DNA of 64,000 nucleotides from Flavivirga amylovorans (GTDB lineage: Bacteria > Bacteroidota > Bacteroidia > Flavobacteriales > Flavobacteriaceae). Both the position numbers and the translations under genes were made by a program. Below are positions 44,995-53,800 of the stretch, one piece after another (position 1 is the first letter of the stretch; each line of letters starts with the position of its first letter). The notes under the pieces are model-generated. The model was not told the origin of the DNA, did not search any database, and saw only the letters and a list, made by a program, of their open reading frames with translations. The DNA lies in NCBI RefSeq assembly GCF_030540875.1, contig NZ_JAUOEM010000001.1, forward strand, positions 620,001-684,000. Direction: 5' to 3'.

Positions 44995-47979
44995 ATGAAA
45001 AATAAATTCACACTAGCCCTCATACTATTTTTGATTTTTCATCATCAAGTTATTCTCGCACAACAGGAAGTACCTATTAAAGACCCTAAAGCTGAGGCAT
45101 TTACTATTTTTGGAGATATCCCTGTCTCTCATACTAATGGAGTTCCAGACATTTCCATACCTCTTTTTAACTTAAAATCTCATGGTTATAACCTCCCAAT
45201 TACTTTAAGGTATCACCAAGCCTTAGTAAAGCCACCTTTCGACCAAACTAATGTAGCAACTGGTTGGATGCTGGAAGTAGGAGGTAATATTACCCAACAA
45301 ATAAAGGGTGTAGATGATTTAAAAGACAAAAGACCAGAATCGTGGAAAACAGAATCAAATTTGCACGATCAATATGATCAAGATGTAATAAATTATATAA
45401 GTTTAATTGATAGCGATATATATGATACGGAATATGACTTTTTTTCCTATTCACTACCTGGTAAAAACGGAAAATTTGTTATAGAAAAAAATACTCAAGA
45501 TTACTTTGATTTTAATTTTTTATCTGAGCCTTTATTTAAAGGGGAGACCACTGGTAGTGTCTATGACAATCCCGAACTGAGATTTAATATTATTGATGAT
45601 TCTGGTTATAAATATGTTTATTCTAATGACCTTAAGTATTATGAGAACAAGTCTAAAGCTAGAACCCGGTTTTTAGAAAAGATATTAACCCCTTCTGGGG
45701 ATGAGCTTTTTAGTTTTGAATATCTAAAGGGGAGTATCCCCAATATTTCTTATCCAAAAAAGGCTATTTACCACCACTATACAGCTCCTTATATTGGGGC
45801 TGATGCTTCTACTAACAATAGTATATGTAATGGTTATTATACTCCTTATGATATAAGTTTCTCGGATGAATTAGACCATTTCGGTCAAATGATTACAATT
45901 AAAAAAGTAATCTTTGAAGGGGGGGTTGTAGAATTTAATATAGTAAACAATATTTATATAGATGAAGTTTCATTATATGACAATGACCATAACTTGATAA
46001 AAAGATATGATTTTATTTTTGGCACTTTTTTTGGATTGGGCAACCAATATCTAGATAAAATTATAATTAAGGATAAAACCAATCAAGAAATCAGTAACTA
46101 CGATTTTACTTATAATGGTAGTGCCTTAAATTCAAAAGACATAGTCAGTACCGATTATTGGGGTTATCTTAATGGTCAGAATAGTGCAAATAATAGTTTT
46201 AATTTTATAGACATTGAACCAAGGACGGTTGAATATGATGATTGCAATAATCATGAAATAAATATAAATTTAGGTTCTGGCAATAAAGACCCAGTATTTT
46301 TCTACGCAAATAGTTGTGTCCTTAATTCAATCAAGTACCCTACTGGTGGTAAGACGGAATTTACCTTTGAATTGAACCGATTGGATTTTCCTTTAAAGTA
46401 TTATGGCGGGCTACGAATCAAAAATATTATTAATTACGACTCCGATAATGCTGTTGCAAGAAAAGTAGCTTATGAATATCAAGGTGAATTGTTAACAGAT
46501 CCTCTTGCCGTAGATATTTATGATTATACGATGACTGTAAATTACTATGGTTATGGTCAGTCTGGATCTGGTCTACCAGATGGTTATTGTTTTATGTATA
46601 CCCACAATGATGATATGAAAACCGCTTTGGGCACCTATTCCCCTTATTATACCAAAGTAACAGAGTACATTGAGTCGACGATAAATAATCAAGATAATGG
46701 CAAAATAGAGTATAAGTATTCTTATGACAATCCAAACGCTCTTATGAGTTTGTTGTTTAGATCTCAATTAGTGTCCGCTCATAATAACAGGGTTTTTAAT
46801 AATCCAAATTATAAAATCGATTTTGCTTATATCCTTGAACATAGAGATTGGGGTAATGGTCTTTTGAACAAAAAATCCATTTTTAAAAGAAATGGAGCGA
46901 TTTATGACAAGGTACTTGAAGAAGAGTATGGTTACGATTACCAGGTGGGGCAATCCTTCGATAATCTTGGTCTGCTTTCTACTGTTTCGGGTGTGTCAGA
47001 AACTCTTTATGATTATTTAATGCGTCGTGTTCTTCTTAATACCACAGCCACCTCAGCAAACGCTTATGGTCTAACTTGGAACCCTTATGATATACCTTAT
47101 ATAGATCCCGTAGTTCCTTACGATTATACCATAAAAGCGGGAACTTATAAATTGAAGAGTAAGATAACTCGAGAGTTTTTAGTAGGGAGTATTCTAGAAT
47201 CTGAGGAAACATATCATTATGGCAATGGGTTATTAAATCAATTAACGAGTGTTGAGACAAATACAAGTGCATCTACAGAAAAAAATGTATCGAAGCTTTC
47301 TTATCCTACCGATTATTCAATAGAACCATATATAAGTATGGTTGATAAAAATATGGTTAGTCCAGTGATACAGAGTTCGCAGTACATAAAAGAGAATGGT
47401 GTAGAAACTTTTTTATCGACATCAAAGACAAATTATAAAGAATGGTATACAGATCTAATAAAGCCATTATCTGTACAGACCTCAAAAGAGGCAATTGATA
47501 ATGCTTTTGAAGAAGATATACAATTCCATAGTTATTATGACAATGGGAATCTTAAAGAAATCTCAAAGAAAGATGGTGCTCATACAGTTTACATTTGGGG
47601 TTATCATGATGAATACCCCATAGCTAAAATAGAGAATGTTACCTATTCGCAAGTTTCGAGCCAGGTTATCAATATACAAGCACTATCAGATTTAGATAAC
47701 GATAGAACTGTAGATATTATAAATACAGATGGCTCTATTAGTAAAATAGGTAAAGAAGGTGATTTAAGAGAGGCATTAAGAAATTTAAGAAGTAGTTTGC
47801 CTAATGCTTTGGTCACAACATATACTTACGACATTCTAGTTGGTATTACAAGTGTGACAGATCCAAAAGGTTATACCATGTATTATCAATACGATGACTT
47901 TAACCGTTTAAAACAGGTTAAAGATGCCGATGGTAAGATATTATCTCAAAACGAATACCACTATAAGGGCGAACAATAA
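44995..47979 (+). CDS. Large YD-repeat-related surface protein
   Basis: 994 residues with a signal peptide (to about residue 22, VILAQ). The first part begins AFTIFGDIPVSHTNGVPDIS and LPITLRYHQALVKPPFDQ, a pattern common in Bacteroidota proteins encoded just before RHS proteins. The C-terminus has YD/RHS-type repeats (YTYDILVGITSVTDPKGYTM, then YYQYDDFNRLKQVKDADGK). There is no toxin tip, no RHS core domain and no T9SS C-terminal domain. It probably forms part of the extracellular beta-cage partner of the 1482-residue protein. First gene of the operon behind array promoter B. Confidence 0.75.
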   Translation: MKNKFTLALILFLIFHHQVILAQQEVPIKDPKAEAFTIFGDIPVSHTNGVPDISIPLFNLKSHGYNLPITLRYHQALVKPPFDQTNVATGWMLEVGGNITQQIKGVDDLKDKRPESWKTESNLHDQYDQDVINYISLIDSDIYDTEYDFFSYSLPGKNGKFVIEKNTQDYFDFNFLSEPLFKGETTGSVYDNPELRFNIIDDSGYKYVYSNDLKYYENKSKARTRFLEKILTPSGDELFSFEYLKGSIPNISYPKKAIYHHYTAPYIGADASTNNSICNGYYTPYDISFSDELDHFGQMITIKKVIFEGGVVEFNIVNNIYIDEVSLYDNDHNLIKRYDFIFGTFFGLGNQYLDKIIIKDKTNQEISNYDFTYNGSALNSKDIVSTDYWGYLNGQNSANNSFNFIDIEPRTVEYDDCNNHEININLGSGNKDPVFFYANSCVLNSIKYPTGGKTEFTFELNRLDFPLKYYGGLRIKNIINYDSDNAVARKVAYEYQGELLTDPLAVDIYDYTMTVNYYGYGQSGSGLPDGYCFMYTHNDDMKTALGTYSPYYTKVTEYIESTINNQDNGKIEYKYSYDNPNALMSLLFRSQLVSAHNNRVFNNPNYKIDFAYILEHRDWGNGLLNKKSIFKRNGAIYDKVLEEEYGYDYQVGQSFDNLGLLSTVSGVSETLYDYLMRRVLLNTTATSANAYGLTWNPYDIPYIDPVVPYDYTIKAGTYKLKSKITREFLVGSILESEETYHYGNGLLNQLTSVETNTSASTEKNVSKLSYPTDYSIEPYISMVDKNMVSPVIQSSQYIKENGVETFLSTSKTNYKEWYTDLIKPLSVQTSKEAIDNAFEEDIQFHSYYDNGNLKEISKKDGAHTVYIWGYHDEYPIAKIENVTYSQVSSQVINIQALSDLDNDRTVDIINTDGSISKIGKEGDLREALRNLRSSLPNALVTTYTYDILVGITSVTDPKGYTMYYQYDDFNRLKQVKDADGKILSQNEYHYKGEQ

Positions 47980-48000
47980 TAAACATTAAAGCTTAAACAG

Positions 48001-48450
48001 ATGATATTAAATAAAAACACAGCAATTGTCTTATTGGTTCTTTTAAGCCTGTTTGTAAATAAAGGGTTTTCACAAGAGGCTGTTGATACAAATTTTTTAA
48101 CAGGTACTTGGATCTTTAATTACGAATCGTCCAAAGCCAAGGTAGATATAAAAACCAAGGAACGTATTGATAACCTAAAGGTCGATGATAAGACAAAGTT
48201 TGAAGAGGCTTATAAAAACAGAAAACTAACTTTTAATGCAGATGGAACTTTTACACAACAGTTATCAAATGAAAAAAGTATTTCTGGTACTTGGGTGCTG
48301 AATAATAAAGATGTTGTTCTAACGATGTTGCAAGGCAATACAAAAGCATTTAAAATAAAGAAACTTTCAGCTACATCTTTGGTTTTAAAGCACGAAAATA
48401 AGGGGAAAAGTAAGATGATGTTAGCAGAATGGAACTTTACTAAAATTTAA
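48001..48450 (+). CDS. Small secreted lipocalin-like protein
   Basis: 149 residues with a signal peptide (to about residue 24, KGFSQ). The mature part has the lipocalin-like beta-barrel rhythm seen in many Bacteroidota proteins: FLTGTWIFNYESSKAKVDIK, TFNADGTFTQQL, GTWVLNNKDVVLTML. It lies between the two YD-repeat genes with 21-bp and 12-bp gaps, so it is surely cotranscribed. It could be an accessory factor for the YD proteins in the periplasm. No function can be assigned from the sequence. Confidence 0.72.
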   Translation: MILNKNTAIVLLVLLSLFVNKGFSQEAVDTNFLTGTWIFNYESSKAKVDIKTKERIDNLKVDDKTKFEEAYKNRKLTFNADGTFTQQLSNEKSISGTWVLNNKDVVLTMLQGNTKAFKIKKLSATSLVLKHENKGKSKMMLAEWNFTKI

Positions 48451-48462
48451 AAACAAAAAGCG

Positions 48463-51400
48463 ATGTACACACACACTTTAAATAGTATAACTAGTCCATT
48501 TATATTTTTGATAGTCGTAATATTTGGTATAAAAGGGCTCAATGCTCAGGACGCCTATATTACTGGTCCTATGACCGCCACTGTTGGAGAAATAAAGCAT
48601 TACGTTGTAAATGATCCATTTTCTCAGATAGATACATCTTTTACTCCAATGTGGTTTGCTTCAGGCTCTCAACAAGCTCCATTTGATGCGCTATATGCAG
48701 ATATACAATGGAATAGTCCAGGTACTTATCACTTTGTATCTTTAGATTATTATGATAGTTTTGGAGATTTATGGTATACTGAACTACAAGGTATAACTGT
48801 TTCTGTTGGTACATCTATTCCTGCACCAACATTATATGTTGCCTCACAACCAAACTGCACGACAGCAACAGGAAGTATTACTATTACAAACTATAGTAGT
48901 TCTTATACATATACAATAACGCCTTCAACAGGAGTCGTTAAATCAGGAAATACAATCACTGCACCTCCTGGGACTTATACTGTTACAGCAGCTGCAAATG
49001 GGGCCACATCCCCAACATCTAATAGTGTTATTATAAATCCTCAGCCTAATCCTTCTACACCTACAACTCCAGTTGTAGGGACTGTTACGCAACCAACCAT
49101 TCAAACTGCAACAGGCAGCGTCACTTTAACAGGTTTACCTACAGGGAGCTGGACTATTCAACCAGGTACTATCTCAGGTTCGGGAACAAGCTATACAATA
49201 ACAGGATTAACGCCAGCGACATATAGTTTTAAAGTTACCAATATCTCTGGATGCATCTCTTCCGCTTCAAGTAATGTTGTTATATATAACCAACCTAGCA
49301 TGGGATTGAGCGACGAAAATTATATTTATACCGTGACGCCACAGATTCCTGTAGACAGTCTATCTCAAATTATTCAAAACGATGATAAAATAGAAACCGT
49401 TAATTATTTTGATGGTTTAGGTAGACCGATGCAAAGTATAGGAATACATGCGGGAGGAAATAAAGAAGATGTTATAAGCCACATTGCTTATGATGGTTAC
49501 GGCAGGCAAAACAAAGAATATTTACCATATGCAGAAACTACTTATGATGGTTATTATAGAGATAACGCCTTTAGTGCGACCGCCGACTTTTACAATACGA
49601 CAAAATACAACAATACAACAAACCCATATTCAGAAAGCGTATTGGAGACATCGCCTTTAAATAGAGTTTTAAAACAAGCAGCTCCTGGAGAAGATTGGAA
49701 ACTAGGTAATGGGCATGAAATAGAGTTTGAATACCAAAGTAATATCATTGGAGAGGTAAGACAATTCGATGTAGCCCTTACAGCAGTAACCACCAATGGA
49801 GGCACCTTTTACGATCCTGTTCTTACATTAAGCACTAATACCGAATTTTATTCGGAGGGCGAGCTTTACAAAACCATTACAAAAGATGAGAACCATGATG
49901 GTAGCACTAGTAAGCTCCATACCACCGAGGAATTTAAGGATAAACAAGGTATGGTGGTTCTCAAGCGCACCTATGCCAATGTAAATGAACAGCCCCATGA
50001 CACCTATTACATCTACGATGACTACGGCAACCTTACCTACGTGCTCCCCCCACAGATGAACGCCACCACCAATCCCCTGACCGTTATCGACCAACAACTG
50101 AACGGACTGGGCTACCAGTATACCTATGATTATAGAAATAGGCTCATTAAAAAACGCATCCCGGGCAAAGCCCCTGAGGAGATCGTATATGACAAACTGG
50201 ACAGGCCTATCTTTACCCAAGATGGCAACCTTAAGGTTCAGGACAAATGGCTTTTTACAAAATACGATGTCTTTGGCAGAGTCGTTTACACGGGTATTTA
50301 CAGTTCCCCAAAGAACAGGAAACAGCTTCAGAAAGATGCCAACGACAGCTTTACGGTACATGAGACCAAAGAAGGGCAGCTCAATGCTACATTGGGAGAT
50401 GTGTACTATACCAATAATGTGATTACTACCGATGCCACTAATGTGGAGGTGCTTACCGTAAACTATTACGACAACTATGATTTTGATATAGGTGGAGGAG
50501 TCCATCCAGGGTTTGTGTTTAGCGTATCCCCTACAGATAAGATAAAAGGATTGGCTACAGGCAGCAAGGTCAAGGTATTGGATGATGACCCTAATACCAA
50601 TGATTGGATCACAACGGTAAGCTATTATGATGAAAAGGCCAGGCCCATCCATATCTATAGCCATAACGAATACTTGGTCACGACAGACAAGACGGAAAGC
50701 AAATATGATTTTACAGGGCGAGTGATCTTCTCTGAAACGGAACATACCAAAAATGGCACGACTATAAAAACCAAGGATAATTTTATCTATGACCATATGG
50801 GGCGTCTAACCAAACAATCGCAGATTATCAACAATGTGGCTGCCAGTGAAGAGATTATCGTGAAGAATACCTATGATGAGTTGGGGCAGTTGATCTCTAA
50901 GGGTGTGGGCGGTAAGAAAACTGCTCCCAAGAGACTACAGAATATTGATTATACATATAACATCAGGGGGTGGCTCAAACAGATAAATGATACGGACTGG
51001 TTGGGCAAGGATCTTTTCGCATTTAAGATAAACTATAATACGGTGACCTATAGCGGAGGACATCTTAAGTTAGATACAGAGCCTCTATACAACGGCAACA
51101 TCAGTGAGACTATCTGGAAAACGGCCAATGACAACAAGAAACGAGGCTACGGGTATAGATATGATGCCCTGAACCGGATTACGGATGCCACTTATAAGGC
51201 CGGTAAATGGCTTGGGGAGGAGAACCAGTTCTTTAGTTTAAAGGACGTGGTTTACGATAAGAATGGTAACATTCAGGAACTCATACGAAATGCGCCTAAC
51301 GCTACCTTTACAGATAACGTAAAGTTGGACAAGCTCTTTTATAAGTACAAGGACGATAGCAATCAACTCTCAAGGGTAAGCGATATGGCCAGTACAATAA

Positions 51401-52911
51401 ACACTTATGGGTTTAAGGACTATAACGAAGCTGGAGTCCCAGACTACGACTATGATGCCAATGGTAATATGATTGAGGACAAGAATAAGCATATAGGAAT
51501 TATAAAATACAACCACCTGAACCTACCTGCAGAGGTATTGGTCGACGATCTAGACGGCTACCATCTTGCTTTTATCGAATACGTCTATGATGCTTTGGGC
51601 AATAAACTCTCCAAAAGAGTAGAGGCAGGCAATTATGAAGGACCAGCACATGAAGAGTATGTTATCATAGAATACAAGCTGACCGAATATGCCGGTAACT
51701 ATGTCTATGAGACAATCGATTTAGTGGAATCAGGAACACTGAAGTTCTTTAACCACCCTGAAGGCTATGTCGAGCCCAAAGATGAATTTGATTTATCTCT
51801 GGGATTTGACTATATTTATCAGTTTAAGGATCACTTAGGGAACATTAGATTGAGTTACAAAGATAGTAACAATGACGGTACGGTTAATTCTTCAGATATA
51901 CTAGAAGAAAACAACTACTACCCTTTTGGTCTTAAACATAAAGGGTATAATAACGTGGTGAATTCTAGTAATAAAGCACTTGATTTTAAATATAATGGTG
52001 TTGAGTTAGAGGAAAGCTTAGGACTTAATCTCTATGAGATGGAACTACGCCAGTATGACCCAGCAATAGGAAGATGGACTGGTATTGACCCAGTTACTCA
52101 TTATACTATGTCTCCTTATGTGGCGTTTGATAATAATCCAATATATTGGTCTGACCCTTCAGGTGCAGATTCATTCAAATATAATTGGGACACTGAGCAA
52201 TATGAACAATATGACGATGATGGCAAATTAATAAATGATAATGCAAGTTATGATGCAGCTATAAAATGGGCAGAAAGTCAAAATAGTGGAGATAATGATG
52301 AGCCTACAAATGTTTCGGATAGTGATGCAACTGGTCCGAGTTTAGCTTTAATAGGTGCAGGGGGACTTGAAGGTTATCAAGCTGCAACAGCAACTGAAGC
52401 TGTAGTGACTACTACAGAAGCAGCTGTAGCGACAGGAACAGGGATGAGTGTCACAGCAGCTTTGACAGCACTTCTACCACTTTTAGCTACTAGTGATACT
52501 CCTGAATACCCACCCGGAAGAAGACCTAGAGATAGAGTTCACGTAACTTATACTAAAATAGGCCCTAATGGGGAAGTATATGTAGGAAGAGCTAGTGGTT
52601 TTGGAACTCCACAAGAAATTGTTGCTAGAAGAGATGCTTCTCATCATATGACTGCACTTGGTTTTGGTATTGCGAGACTTGATGTATTCCATAAAGGAGT
52701 TGCTGGCAGGGCTGCGGTTAGAGGAAGAGAACAACAACTCATAGACTCTTACGGTGGAGCATTATCTGACCCAAATAGAAAAGCAAATGCAACAAGTGCT
52801 AATGCAATAAGGGGAGTTGCAAGATATAATCCAAATGGTTATACTTACCATAAGGCTGCTTCAATGTCATTTGGCGAAGCACATGGATTTACTGGAGTAT
52901 TTAAATTTTAA
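48463..52911 (+). CDS. RHS/YD-repeat polymorphic toxin with C-terminal nuclease-like tip
   Basis: 1482 residues. In order: signal peptide (about 1-28), an Ig/PKD-like domain (to about 115), two SprB-like Ser/Thr-rich repeats (about 118-275), a DUF6443-type domain (about 282-430, with TVNYFDGLGRPMQSIGIHAG), many YD repeats (about 430-1110), and the RHS core (about 1116-1233: YQFKDHLGNIRLSYKD, ENNYYPFGLKHKGYN, YEMELRQYDPAIGRWTGIDP). A variable linker is followed by a tip (about 1346-1482) with GPNGEVYVGRASG, RRDASHHM and RGREQQLIDSYGG. This tip is a common Bacteroidota RHS end that looks like a nuclease (GIY-YIG-like residue pattern, my inference). No T9SS domain. The middle coding section is more GC-rich than both ends. 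Confidence 0.86.
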   Translation: MYTHTLNSITSPFIFLIVVIFGIKGLNAQDAYITGPMTATVGEIKHYVVNDPFSQIDTSFTPMWFASGSQQAPFDALYADIQWNSPGTYHFVSLDYYDSFGDLWYTELQGITVSVGTSIPAPTLYVASQPNCTTATGSITITNYSSSYTYTITPSTGVVKSGNTITAPPGTYTVTAAANGATSPTSNSVIINPQPNPSTPTTPVVGTVTQPTIQTATGSVTLTGLPTGSWTIQPGTISGSGTSYTITGLTPATYSFKVTNISGCISSASSNVVIYNQPSMGLSDENYIYTVTPQIPVDSLSQIIQNDDKIETVNYFDGLGRPMQSIGIHAGGNKEDVISHIAYDGYGRQNKEYLPYAETTYDGYYRDNAFSATADFYNTTKYNNTTNPYSESVLETSPLNRVLKQAAPGEDWKLGNGHEIEFEYQSNIIGEVRQFDVALTAVTTNGGTFYDPVLTLSTNTEFYSEGELYKTITKDENHDGSTSKLHTTEEFKDKQGMVVLKRTYANVNEQPHDTYYIYDDYGNLTYVLPPQMNATTNPLTVIDQQLNGLGYQYTYDYRNRLIKKRIPGKAPEEIVYDKLDRPIFTQDGNLKVQDKWLFTKYDVFGRVVYTGIYSSPKNRKQLQKDANDSFTVHETKEGQLNATLGDVYYTNNVITTDATNVEVLTVNYYDNYDFDIGGGVHPGFVFSVSPTDKIKGLATGSKVKVLDDDPNTNDWITTVSYYDEKARPIHIYSHNEYLVTTDKTESKYDFTGRVIFSETEHTKNGTTIKTKDNFIYDHMGRLTKQSQIINNVAASEEIIVKNTYDELGQLISKGVGGKKTAPKRLQNIDYTYNIRGWLKQINDTDWLGKDLFAFKINYNTVTYSGGHLKLDTEPLYNGNISETIWKTANDNKKRGYGYRYDALNRITDATYKAGKWLGEENQFFSLKDVVYDKNGNIQELIRNAPNATFTDNVKLDKLFYKYKDDSNQLSRVSDMASTINTYGFKDYNEAGVPDYDYDANGNMIEDKNKHIGIIKYNHLNLPAEVLVDDLDGYHLAFIEYVYDALGNKLSKRVEAGNYEGPAHEEYVIIEYKLTEYAGNYVYETIDLVESGTLKFFNHPEGYVEPKDEFDLSLGFDYIYQFKDHLGNIRLSYKDSNNDGTVNSSDILEENNYYPFGLKHKGYNNVVNSSNKALDFKYNGVELEESLGLNLYEMELRQYDPAIGRWTGIDPVTHYTMSPYVAFDNNPIYWSDPSGADSFKYNWDTEQYEQYDDDGKLINDNASYDAAIKWAESQNSGDNDEPTNVSDSDATGPSLALIGAGGLEGYQAATATEAVVTTTEAAVATGTGMSVTAALTALLPLLATSDTPEYPPGRRPRDRVHVTYTKIGPNGEVYVGRASGFGTPQEIVARRDASHHMTALGFGIARLDVFHKGVAGRAAVRGREQQLIDSYGGALSDPNRKANATSANAIRGVARYNPNGYTYHKAASMSFGEAHGFTGVFKF

Positions 52912-52918
52912 GGATTCA

Positions 52919-53410
52919 ATGATAAAAAGAAAAATAATACGGATAAAACTAGTTGGTGATTATTACACCTATGGTTTAATTATTGACAAAACATTTATGA
53001 CATTTTTTGATTTTATAACAAATGATAAAAATTTCGATTATAAGAGTGTAATCTACAAGCCAATTTTATTTACTAACGCAGTAAATTATAAAAAGGCAAT
53101 GAAAACTAATGAATGGGAAGTAATGGGACTAATTGAAATTGAAGAGTCTCTACTAGATAAAAGACCGTATTATATTCAGGATGTAATTGATAATAATAAA
53201 TTTAGAATTGCGTTGCCACCGGATTACATTAATGTTATTCCCGCTACTAAAAAAGATTGTACTGGTTTGGAAATAATGGGGGTTTATTACCCTGAACATG
53301 TTTTGGATAGGTTAAACCATCATTTTTTTGATACAAAGCTAAAATGGATGAGTTCACTTCCTTTCTGGTTAATTGACAAATTGAATGATGAAAAAATTAG
53401 TGAAAATTAA
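52919..53410 (+). CDS. Imm26-like immunity protein
   Basis: 163 residues from the ATG at 52919, which has AAGGA 5 bp upstream and lies 8 bp after the toxin stop. A longer open frame starts inside the toxin gene but has no such support. The sequence fits the Imm26 pattern: KIIRIKLVGDYYTYGLIIDK, TFFDF, KPILFTNAVNYKKAMKTNEW and EVMGLIEIE. No signal peptide, so it should neutralise the toxin tip in the cytoplasm, which supports a cytoplasmic (nucleic-acid) target. Last gene of the YD operon. Confidence 0.75.
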   Translation: MIKRKIIRIKLVGDYYTYGLIIDKTFMTFFDFITNDKNFDYKSVIYKPILFTNAVNYKKAMKTNEWEVMGLIEIEESLLDKRPYYIQDVIDNNKFRIALPPDYINVIPATKKDCTGLEIMGVYYPEHVLDRLNHHFFDTKLKWMSSLPFWLIDKLNDEKISEN

Positions 53411-53518
53411 ATCTGTCAACAACTCAAATGGTCACCGTTCAAACTAGTTGATAGTCAAAATTAAATATTTAACTATCCTATATATAAGTCAATAAGAATA
53501 ATATAATTATAAAAAAAA

Positions 53519-53712
53519 CAGGTGTATTTAGGTAGGTAATGGTCTAAATTAGTGGGTGTGCTTTTTTAAAGTATAACTATTTGATATTTAATAAACTAAA
53601 ATGATTTATAATATAAAAAGCAGGTATATTTAGGTATGCCTGTTTTTGTTTTAGGCTCTTAAAACGTATTATAATTGGCTTCCAAAACCTCTCGTGGTTT
53701 AAATTAGGGGGT
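53519..53712 (+). repeat. Degenerate direct repeats in the toxin-machine intergenic region
   Basis: CAGGTGTATTTAGGTA at 53519-53534 recurs with one change at 53621-53636. GGTCTAAATTAGTGGGT at 53541-53557 recurs with two changes at 53696-53712. The order is kept but the spacing differs (102 and 155 bp), as if an intergenic block was duplicated and then altered. With the terminator and array promoter C this fills the 390-bp gap 53411-53800. Confidence 0.6.
53621..53650 (+). terminator. Probable terminator of the YD/immunity operon
   Basis: CAGGTATA and TATGCCTG pair (one G-T) around TTTAGG, followed by TTTTTGTTTT. Located about 210 bp after the immunity gene. Confidence 0.6.
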
Positions 53713-53726
53713 AAAATTTATAAAAA

Positions 53727-53783
53727 CCTTACCAATAGTAAGGATAAACCTTATTTTTTTTAGCTTTAAATAAAATACATTTA
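53727..53783 (+). promoter_or_regulatory. Array promoter C (right arm of the secretion cluster)
   Basis: CCTTAC (53727-53732), 5 bp, GTAAGG (53738-53743), 5 bp, CCTTAT (53749-53754), 21 bp, then TACATTTA (53776-53783). Same 11-bp half-site period and 21-bp offset as promoters A and B. The transposase start codon lies 17 bp after the -7 element, so the transposase-like gene is the first gene of this transcript. Confidence 0.75.
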
Positions 53784-53800
53784 CCATGTAATTTCTAGCT

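Noticed and set aside
49828-50796. Long minus-strand open frame of 322 codons within the RHS gene
   Set aside because: It is a shadow of the GC-rich YD-repeat section; the plus-strand frame has clear domains and the minus frame has none.
52817-52918. Longer version of the immunity protein starting inside the toxin gene
   Set aside because: The ATG at 52919 has a good AAGGA site, and the upstream part is just the toxin's alternative frame.
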